A stretch of 11,150 bases of DNA, taken from Candidatus Altarchaeota archaeon (GTDB lineage: Archaea > Altiarchaeota > Altiarchaeia > JAFGQM01). Position 1 is the first letter of the stretch; each line of letters begins with the position of its first letter. The stretch spans positions 1-11,150 of the forward strand of contig JAFGQM010000108.1 of NCBI GenBank assembly GCA_016935655.1, in the 5' to 3' direction. Shown piece after piece: positions 1 through 4,886 of this stretch. The position numbers and the translations under genes were made by a program. A model generated the notes under the pieces. The model saw only the letters and a list, made by a program, of their open reading frames with translations, made no database searches and was not told the DNA's origin.

Positions 1-546
1 GAACTCTGAGTACACTATAGCGCCATCGCCAAAGATATGGTAGTCCTTTATAGGCCCGCCGACCCTCCAAAAGACGAATTGTATGAAGAGCCCATCCGAA
101 GGGTTTGACTTTTCGTAGAGTTCTTCCGAGAGCTGTTCCATCCTACGAGCGGTTGCATCGTCCAGTGGCAGGAAGGACCTCTCGAACCTATCCGTAAAAG
201 AGTAGACATGGTACTGGGCCCTGTCCTCCTCGAATTGTGTATCGGGCTTATGAAGTTCTTTTACATCCCCTATTACATCCAAGGCCGATTCGGGGCTTAC
301 AAACCTTAGTCGGATGTCCCTGGAGTCGTCGGGATAGATGACCTTCTTGAAAAGATAGCCGTTTGAGACGATCATATACTCCAAAAGGCAAATGTTGCCA
401 GTGCAGGCCGGGTCGTCCCGGCTCACCTCAGCATAGGAAATTCCCCGGCCTGGGATATCCCCAACTGGCTGGATGAGTAGTAAAAGAAGAGCCAGCAATG
501 CCACGCACAACACCAGAGCCAATACAATATATACCGTTCTTTTCAT
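1..546 (-). CDS. Partial gene: membrane-anchored or secreted protein of unknown function
   Basis: An open frame of 182 codons reads from an ATG at 546-544 to the window edge without a stop, so the C-terminus is missing. The protein begins MKRTVYIVLALVLCVALL; residues about 5-26 are a strong hydrophobic helix after a KR pair, so it is a signal peptide or N-terminal anchor with the rest outside the membrane. A close Cys pair follows (C47, C52, in ACTGNIC). The remainder is soluble, mixed charged and aromatic (for example FIQFVFWRVGG), with no catalytic motif I recognise. There is no Shine-Dalgarno sequence before the ATG, and a TATA-like box lies about 30 bp upstream, so translation is probably leaderless. 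It diverges from the ABC exporter genes across a 103-bp gap. The function is unknown; the gene call is good, the role is not assignable. Confidence 0.75.
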   Translation of the reverse strand, partial: MKRTVYIVLALVLCVALLALLLLLIQPVGDIPGRGISYAEVSRDDPACTGNICLLEYMIVSNGYLFKKVIYPDDSRDIRLRFVSPESALDVIGDVKELHKPDTQFEEDRAQYHVYSFTDRFERSFLPLDDATARRMEQLSEELYEKSNPSDGLFIQFVFWRVGGPIKDYHIFGDGAIVYSEF

Positions 547-570
547 CTGAAGGTGAAGATTTACACGAGA

Positions 571-586
571 TTAATTAAAAATTTTT
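571..586 (-). promoter_or_regulatory. TATA-like box for the minus-strand membrane protein gene
   Basis: Read on the minus strand this is an A/T run (TTTTTAATTAA) centred about 30 bp before the ATG at 546. That spacing fits an archaeal TATA box whose transcription start is at or next to the start codon. The stretch also contains small palindromes (ttaattaa, aaaaattttt). The assignment rests on position and composition only. Confidence 0.5.
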
Positions 587-615
587 GGGCGGCCTGCTTT
601 GGAGCTATAAACATT

Positions 616-625
616 ATTTTTATAT
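616..625 (+). promoter_or_regulatory. TATA-like box for the ABC exporter operon
   Basis: The sequence TTTTTATATGG lies about 25-30 bp before the ATG at 650, the spacing expected for an archaeal promoter making a leaderless mRNA. A second A/T element (gctataaac, 604-612) is slightly too far upstream to serve this start. The divergent promoter of the gene at 1-546 lies only about 30 bp away. Confidence 0.55.
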
Positions 626-649
626 GGCCATGCCCAAACATAGAAGCTA

Positions 650-1648
650 ATGACCGGACATAGTGCCATCGAGCTTAAGGATCTATCAAAAAGATACGGC
701 GAATTGAAGGCTGTCGATTGTGTCTCGCTCTCTGTAGAGCAGGGCTCTGTCTTCGGCCTCCTGGGGCCCAACGGGGCCGGCAAGACGACCCTGATATCGA
801 TGCTGGTCACCATGAGGCGGCCTACCTCAGGCACAGCTCTTGTCAACGGCTTTGGCATATCCAGGGAGGCGGATTCGGTCAGGAAGAGCATAGGGATAGT
901 ATTCCAGGACCCGAGCCTCGACGACGAGCTGACCGCGCGCGAGAACCTCAGAATACACATGTCCATGTACGGCGTCCCGAAGGAGCTGAGGGAAAAGAGG
1001 CTCGAGGAACTCATCAGGATAGTCGGATTGGAGGACAAGCTCAACGTAGTGGTAAAGCACTTCTCAGGGGGCATGAGGAGGAGGCTTGAGATAGCCAGGG
1101 GGTTGCTCCATCACCCCAAAGTACTTTTTCTCGACGAGCCGACCATAGGCCTTGACCCGCAGACGCGCGCGGGAATATGGGGGTACATAGAAAAACTGAA
1201 CAAGTCGGAAAAGATCACTATCGTACTGACCACGCACTATATGGATGAAGCGGACAAGGTCTGCGACAAGGTGGCAATAATAGACCACGGCAGGATAATA
1301 GCCAGTGGGACTCCTGAAGGCCTGAAGAACGAGCTTGGGGGAGACGTGATCTCTATAAAGTGCGATGATGGGGCCTCCTGCATAGAAAACCTCAATAGAC
1401 TCAGCTGGATAAAGTCCGCAGTCCAGTATGACGGGCATATCAACATAAGGGTTGGAAGGGGTGAGGAGAAGATACCGAGGATACTCTCACTCATGGAAAA
1501 GCACGGGATAAAAGTTGAATCGGTCAGCCTGAGGAAGCCCTCCCTGGATGACGTTTTTCTGCATTACACCGGCAGGACCATAAGGGAGGATGAGGCTAGC
1601 CCAAAGGACGCCATGCGGCTGAGAAAGAGGGCTTGGGGGGGAAGATGA
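650..1648 (+). CDS. DrrA-type ABC exporter ATP-binding protein
   Basis: Cytoplasmic ATPase subunit that powers an ABC-2 type exporter. All nucleotide-binding motifs are visible in 332 residues: Walker A GPNGAGKTT (39-47), Q-loop Q86 (VFQDPSLD), signature FSGGMRRR (about 138-145), Walker B VLFLDEPTIGLDP (158-170, D162/E163) and the switch histidine H196 (TTHYMDEAD). The C-terminal part with SLRKPSLDDVFLHYTG (293-308) is the hallmark of the daunorubicin-resistance DrrA subgroup, whose members pump drugs, lipids or polysaccharides; the substrate here cannot be deduced. The ATG at 650 has no leader and sits under a TATA box. Its stop overlaps the permease start (ATGA at 1645-1648), so the two subunits are translationally coupled. 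A C-terminal basic tail (RLRKRAWGGR) ends in a run of seven Gs. Confidence 0.95.
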   Translation: MTGHSAIELKDLSKRYGELKAVDCVSLSVEQGSVFGLLGPNGAGKTTLISMLVTMRRPTSGTALVNGFGISREADSVRKSIGIVFQDPSLDDELTARENLRIHMSMYGVPKELREKRLEELIRIVGLEDKLNVVVKHFSGGMRRRLEIARGLLHHPKVLFLDEPTIGLDPQTRAGIWGYIEKLNKSEKITIVLTTHYMDEADKVCDKVAIIDHGRIIASGTPEGLKNELGGDVISIKCDDGASCIENLNRLSWIKSAVQYDGHINIRVGRGEEKIPRILSLMEKHGIKVESVSLRKPSLDDVFLHYTGRTIREDEASPKDAMRLRKRAWGGR

Positions 1649-2400
1649 ACCGGGAGATAGAGGGCATAGTAGCCCTATGGAGGAGGGAGATCATCAGGTT
1701 TTTCAGGTCCAAGTCAAGGCTTGTCGGGAGCCTGGGGATGCCGTTCTTCTTCCTGGCAATATTGGGCACGGGACTAAATAGCGCCCTTGACCTGCCCACA
1801 GGCAGCGGTTATCTTCAGTTCATAGCCCCGGGGATAATAGCCATGGTTTTGATGTTCGGCTCCATGTTCTCGGGGATAACAGTCATAATGGACCGACAAT
1901 TCGGCTTTTTGAAAGAGACTCTTGTGGCCCCGATAAACCGACTTTCCGTTGTTCTCGGAAAGGCCCTCGGGGGGGCTACCACCGCGGTCATCCAGGGCGT
2001 GATAATAATGCTGGTAGCAGTCCTTCTGGGGTCGCAGATACAGCCTGTAAACATACTCTTGCTCCTTGCCTTCATGTTCCTCATATCGTTGATGTTCGTA
2101 TCCCTGGGCATAGCCATAGCTTCTACCATGACGGACATGCACGGGTTCCAGCTCATAATGAACTTCCTCATCATGCCGTTGTTCTTCCTTAGCGGGGCGC
2201 TCTTCCCGCTTTCCTCGGCGCCGGATCTCCTTAAGACTGCGTCTCTTTTCGACCCCCTGACTTACGGGGTCAGCGGGCTCCGCTACCTGCTCCTCGGAAC
2301 GGCAGAGCTAGACTTCAATTTCTCTTTCCTTGTCATAATCGGGTTTACAATCGGGTTCTTATTGCTAGCGATAAGGCAGTTCAACCGGATAGAGGGATGA
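1645..2400 (+). CDS. ABC-2 type permease (DrrB-like)
   Basis: Membrane subunit, 251 residues, the normal size for the family. It starts with an amphipathic, positively charged segment (WRREIIRFFRSKSR) and then shows six hydrophobic segments at roughly residues 26-45, 57-80, 108-128, 135-160, 168-188 and 226-243. The cytoplasmic loop DRQFGFLKETLVAPINR (83-99) is the conserved coupling signature of DrrB-type ABC-2 permeases, and PLFFLSGALFPL (178-189) is the typical fifth-helix motif. I chose the ATG at 1645, which overlaps the ATPase stop (ATGA) and has a G-rich stretch just upstream; a TTG at 1633 in the same frame would add four residues but is less likely. It works with the upstream ATPase as an exporter of unknown substrate. 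Transcription probably ends in the short gap before the convergent tRNA. Confidence 0.93.
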   Translation: MNREIEGIVALWRREIIRFFRSKSRLVGSLGMPFFFLAILGTGLNSALDLPTGSGYLQFIAPGIIAMVLMFGSMFSGITVIMDRQFGFLKETLVAPINRLSVVLGKALGGATTAVIQGVIIMLVAVLLGSQIQPVNILLLLAFMFLISLMFVSLGIAIASTMTDMHGFQLIMNFLIMPLFFLSGALFPLSSAPDLLKTASLFDPLTYGVSGLRYLLLGTAELDFNFSFLVIIGFTIGFLLLAIRQFNRIEG

Positions 2401-2429
2401 GTTTGATAAAGAGCCCTACAAGAATTAAG

Positions 2430-2557
2430 TGCCGCCAGTGGGATTTGAACCCACGACACCTCGGTGACTAACCCTTTCATCCGGGAACTTCAGCAACACC
2501 TTCCAAAAGATTCTCTCTCCAGGAATCGAGTGCTCTCCCAGACTGAGCTATAGCGGC
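2430..2557 (-). tRNA. tRNA-Phe(GAA) with two introns (three exons)
   Basis: Read on the minus strand, exon 1 is 2557-2527, intron 1 is 2526-2495 (32 nt), exon 2 is only 7 nt (2494-2488, GCTGAAG), intron 2 is 2487-2466 (22 nt) and exon 3 is 2465-2430. The joined molecule is a standard 74-nt tRNA: acceptor GCCGCTA/TGGCGGC with discriminator A, D-stem GCTC/GAGC, anticodon arm CTCGG-CTGAAGA-CCGAG, 5-nt variable loop, and T-arm GTGGG-TTCAAAT-CCCAC. The anticodon is GAA (Phe). CCA is not encoded. Intron 1 lies between nucleotides 30 and 31, with central helix CACT/GGTG, bulges CGA and TTG, and inner helix TTCC/GGAA. Intron 2 is at the canonical 37/38 site, with central helix CTGA/TTAG and bulges AGT and TCA. 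Joining only one intron gives no sound anticodon stem: position 31 would be A opposite C39. Confidence 0.92.
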
Positions 2558-2576
2558 AAAGCAGGATATATTTCAG

Positions 2577-2599
2577 TTGGAGGATTAAAAATCTTCCAA
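2577..2599. repeat. Imperfect inverted repeat in the tRNA/phosphatase intergenic region
   Basis: Two 9-nt arms (ttggaggat at 2577-2585 and atcttccaa at 2591-2599) flank a 5-nt A/T loop. As plus-strand RNA all nine pairs form, one of them G-U. It overlaps the tRNA TATA box and lies upstream of the phosphatase gene, so it could be an operator or a chance hairpin. Confidence 0.4.
2584..2592 (-). promoter_or_regulatory. TATA-like box for tRNA-Phe
   Basis: On the minus strand the sequence ATTTTTAAT lies about 27-35 bp before the first tRNA nucleotide (2557), the normal spacing for an archaeal tRNA promoter with a very short leader. A second A/T element (AAATATAT, about 2565-2572) is too close. 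The box sits in the loop region of an imperfect inverted repeat (2577-2599). Confidence 0.5.
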
Positions 2600-2649
2600 T
2601 TGGTTTTCCTGTCTTCACCCATAACTATTATGTTTTCAGTCGGAGTAAA

Positions 2650-3063
2650 ATGCCATCTAAAGGGCGAAGACCCCAGAACTTCAGGTACAGAAAGGGTTAC
2701 CCCCTGGCAGGCAGCGCTTTCATAAACAGCCATGAGGAGGCTTTATGGCTGAGACGCAACGGTTTCCATACTGTGATATCCCTCGAGCCCATATCCGGCA
2801 GTATGTCAAGGGAATTGGAAAAATTGGGGATAAAACATGTATCCCTCCCTGTTTTGGATGCCGATGAAGGACCCTACATGTCCCGGGTTCAAATTGAACG
2901 GCTGCGGAATCTCGTCAGGGGAGAATGGGAAGGGAACCGGGAGGTTCTGGTCCACTGCATGGAGGGGAAGGGAAGGACGGGGGAGGCGCTCGGATTGCTC
3001 CATTCTTTAGGGAGGGAGATGTTCCCCAAAAGAGAGGTATCCAAGAGGGTTGGACGCAATTAG
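2650..3063 (+). CDS. Small dual-specificity-type (Cys-based) protein phosphatase
   Basis: 137-residue soluble protein with the protein-tyrosine-phosphatase signature HCx5R: HCMEGKGRTG at residues 102-111, with nucleophile C103 and phosphate-binding R109. The upstream region fits the archaeal dual-specificity fold: YPLAGSAF near residue 17 (the usual start, as in 'laGs'), HTVISLEP at 40-47, and a candidate general acid in PVLDADEG (D70 or D72). The enzyme would remove phosphate from Tyr or Ser/Thr, or from small molecules. After the signature only about 26 residues remain and the usual C-terminal helices are short, so this is a compact or slightly truncated member. The ATG at 2650 is preceded by GGAG at 2642-2645, a plausible Shine-Dalgarno site. 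The flanking genes do not suggest a specific substrate. Confidence 0.8.
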   Translation: MPSKGRRPQNFRYRKGYPLAGSAFINSHEEALWLRRNGFHTVISLEPISGSMSRELEKLGIKHVSLPVLDADEGPYMSRVQIERLRNLVRGEWEGNREVLVHCMEGKGRTGEALGLLHSLGREMFPKREVSKRVGRN

Positions 3064-3110
3064 CCCATGAATCGGGTTTTAAGCCTTTGCTGATTGTAGT
3101 GTAACTTCTG

Positions 3111-3119
3111 TTTTTAATT
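3111..3119 (+). promoter_or_regulatory. TATA-like box before the basic hypothetical protein
   Basis: The sequence TTTTTAATT lies about 26-34 bp before the ATG at 3145, consistent with a leaderless transcript. The T-rich stretch around 3076-3080 and 3111-3128 could also end transcription of the upstream phosphatase gene. Confidence 0.5.
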
Positions 3120-3144
3120 GTTTTTTTGCTAAAGATTGGACAAG

Positions 3145-3768
3145 ATGCCCGTGAAGAAGAGGCCCGAAAAAAGGAAGCATTATGTGAGGGGCGACGAAGC
3201 TAACATATATCTTGTGAGAAGAGGCGGTTTCAGGGGCGTGGAGAGGGTGAGCCACTCGAGGGAGGGGCAGGACCTCAGGCTGAGGTATCTGAGGCACAGG
3301 ATAGCCCACATACTCCACCCGGAGCATTTCTTTGAGATGCGGCCTCCGAGAAAGAAGGGAAATGATCTAGTCCTCAGAAGCAGATTCCTGAGGCCTGATA
3401 AGCTGTACAGGGACGCACTGGAATCCTTTTACAGGACAAGGGAAAGGTTCAGCGTGTTCCAGGAGGGGAGCGTGCTGGAGCGCCATGCCAGCAGGACCGA
3501 AGACCGGAGGACCAGGGAAGCAGCAGAGAGGATAAGGGCCAGCGGGATAAACGTCAACACGAATTTCATGAACATAATGTACCGCACTAAATCTAAAATG
3601 CCTATTTTCGCCGAGGTTGAAGACGTGGACCCTAAACAGATCAGAAGGTCGCTTGACGGCCTGGGAGTCCATGGGGGGAAGAGAAGGACCGTGATGCGTC
3701 TGTTGAGGGTTTATGAAGGGCGCATGGAAGCGCTTAGAAAGCAGCGTGGTTTGCCAAGTCCTAGCTAA
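3145..3768 (+). CDS. Very basic protein of unknown function
   Basis: 207 residues, strongly positive (many Arg and Lys, starting MPVKKRPEKRKHYVRG), with no signal peptide or membrane segment, so cytoplasmic and possibly bound to nucleic acid or ribosome. I do not recognise the family. Visible blocks are an N-terminal GGFRGVERVSHSR (27-39), LRHRIAHILHPEHFFEM (49-65), a charged helical region (about 85-132) and GINVNTNFMNIMYRTKSK followed by MPIFAEVEDVDP (134-163). That last stretch loosely resembles the catalytic loop and DFG-equivalent of kinase-like folds (an N-x-x-N element, then a hydrophobic strand ending E-x-E-D), but no ATP-binding glycine loop is evident, so this is a weak guess. A TTG at 3136 could add three residues; ATG at 3145 matches the TATA spacing. 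The 3' end overlaps the convergent dipeptidase gene by 8 bp. Confidence 0.8.
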   Translation: MPVKKRPEKRKHYVRGDEANIYLVRRGGFRGVERVSHSREGQDLRLRYLRHRIAHILHPEHFFEMRPPRKKGNDLVLRSRFLRPDKLYRDALESFYRTRERFSVFQEGSVLERHASRTEDRRTREAAERIRASGINVNTNFMNIMYRTKSKMPIFAEVEDVDPKQIRRSLDGLGVHGGKRRTVMRLLRVYEGRMEALRKQRGLPSPS

Positions 3769-4804
3769 CAGCTGCTAGTTGAGTTATAATCTTCTTTCTA
3801 TTGTCCAACACTATAGAATCTTCGCTGCGCGCGCCGAATGCCCCCGTGTAAATACCGGGTTCTATCGTGAAGGCCATCCCCTTTTGGAAAACGTCCTTTT
3901 CTTCGGGGGAGATAGAAGGTTTCTCGTGTATCTCGAGGCCTATGCCATGGCCAGAGAGATGCAAGAATTTATAGCCCTTCTTCTCAATTTGCTTTTCAAT
4001 AAATCCATGAATCTCCGAAATCCTTCCTCCGATGTATATCTTATCTATGGCAGATTCCTTAAGTGCCTTGACAAAATCTGCGATGTCTTTCTTTTCCTTG
4101 CCAACCCTGCCCACCTCCAAGGTCCGGGTCATGTCTGAATTGTATCCATCGTAGACGGCCCCTATATCCAACATCACCAAATCCCCTTCCTCGATCTTCC
4201 TGTTGGATGGAAATCCATGGATGTATTTTGTATTCGGGCCGGATAGGCATATGATTCCCTTGCCGAACGGCGCAGTCTCAGAGCCGTTTTTACGTATCTC
4301 GTATTCGACTTCTGCGGCAAGTTCAAATTCAGTCATCCCAATTACATCCAACAAGCCGACTTTCTCCATGGCGCCGCTGGCTATGCGCGCGCTCTTCTCC
4401 AAAAGTTCTATCTCAGCCTTCGACTTGATTTTCCTTAAATCCTCGATTACATCCAATACTTGTATGCTCTTCTTTATCTTTTTCCTTAAATCGACCAGAG
4501 AGGAGTAGTACATCTCGTCGACCCCGATCTTCTTATAGCTGGTTTTCAACAGGAAGTTCCTGATCTCCTTCTTTTCCTTAATCCCCCGCCAGGGTATCGG
4601 CGAATTCTTCAGCAAGTCTTCATAGATGGGCGAGGTCCAATGAACGGAATCACTTAAGGAAACAAAGATCCGCCCAGAGTCAGAGCCCGTAAGGTAGCGT
4701 ATGTTCTCGTCCCTTGCCACAAGCATCGCCTTCAGGCCCTTCTTTTCAAGAGCCGCCCGGACATTCCCCAGGCGTTTTGCATACTCTGATTTGGATATTG
4801 CCAT
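3761..4804 (-). CDS. pepQ: Xaa-Pro dipeptidase / aminopeptidase P family (M24)
   Basis: Cytoplasmic metallopeptidase that cleaves peptides with proline in the second position, used in peptide recycling. At 347 residues it matches the roughly 350 of archaeal prolidases. An N-terminal creatinase-like domain (about 1-125) includes ARDENIRYLTGSDSGR. The pita-bread catalytic domain follows and carries all five metal ligands: D213 (MLDIGAVYDG), D224 (YNSDMTRT), H286 (SGHGIGLEIHE), E315 (TIEPGIY) and E328 (GARSEDS). The substrate-site histidines H196 (KYIHGFPS) and H293 are also present. Type I methionine aminopeptidase shares the ligands but lacks the N-terminal domain. The ATG at 4804 follows a TATA-like box by about 30 bp, so the mRNA is probably leaderless. 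It diverges from the giant surface protein gene across 82 bp. The dipeptidase versus aminopeptidase distinction cannot be settled from sequence alone. Confidence 0.93.
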   Translation of the reverse strand: MAISKSEYAKRLGNVRAALEKKGLKAMLVARDENIRYLTGSDSGRIFVSLSDSVHWTSPIYEDLLKNSPIPWRGIKEKKEIRNFLLKTSYKKIGVDEMYYSSLVDLRKKIKKSIQVLDVIEDLRKIKSKAEIELLEKSARIASGAMEKVGLLDVIGMTEFELAAEVEYEIRKNGSETAPFGKGIICLSGPNTKYIHGFPSNRKIEEGDLVMLDIGAVYDGYNSDMTRTLEVGRVGKEKKDIADFVKALKESAIDKIYIGGRISEIHGFIEKQIEKKGYKFLHLSGHGIGLEIHEKPSISPEEKDVFQKGMAFTIEPGIYTGAFGARSEDSIVLDNRKKIITQLAAVS

Positions 4805-4830
4805 CTCAAGGAGTATATTTACGTCGTGCA

Positions 4831-4840
4831 GTATAAATTC
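4831..4840 (-). promoter_or_regulatory. TATA-like box for the M24 peptidase gene
   Basis: Read on the minus strand, GAATTTATAC lies about 27-36 bp before the ATG at 4804, the spacing of a leaderless archaeal promoter. It lies within 20 bp of the opposing promoter of the surface protein gene. Confidence 0.5.
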
Positions 4841-4848
4841 AAGAAACG

Positions 4849-4858
4849 GTTTTTATAG
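4849..4858 (+). promoter_or_regulatory. TATA-like box for the giant surface protein gene
   Basis: The sequence GTTTTTATAG is centred about 33 bp before the chosen ATG at 4887, leaving a leader of at most a few nucleotides. It supports the start at 4887 over in-frame starts farther upstream. Confidence 0.5.
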
Positions 4859-4886
4859 TTTATTGCACAATAGAGATAAGAAAAAA

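Noticed and set aside
571..1074. Minus-strand open frame of 167 codons over the ABC ATPase
   Set aside because: It is low-complexity Ser/Leu-rich and lies opposite a clear ATPase with all its motifs.
1633..1644. TTG start for the permease
   Set aside because: The ATG at 1645 gives the common ATGA overlap and the expected N-terminus; the TTG adds only MGGK.
2431..2557. Single-intron tRNA with anticodon CCT (Arg) or CGT (Thr)
   Set aside because: Any single intron leaves an A-C mismatch at 31-39 and no proper bulge-helix-bulge. The two-intron reading gives a perfect stem, the typical Phe loop CTGAAGA and two good splice motifs.
3761..3768. 8-bp overlap of convergent genes as a sign of a mis-called stop
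   Set aside because: Both proteins end at sensible C-termini; short convergent overlaps are ordinary in compact archaeal genomes.
4701..4886. Upstream extension of the giant surface protein to an in-frame ATG at 4701
   Set aside because: This stretch is antisense to the well-supported M24 peptidase start. The signal-like hydrophobic segment and the TATA spacing both point to the ATG at 4887.
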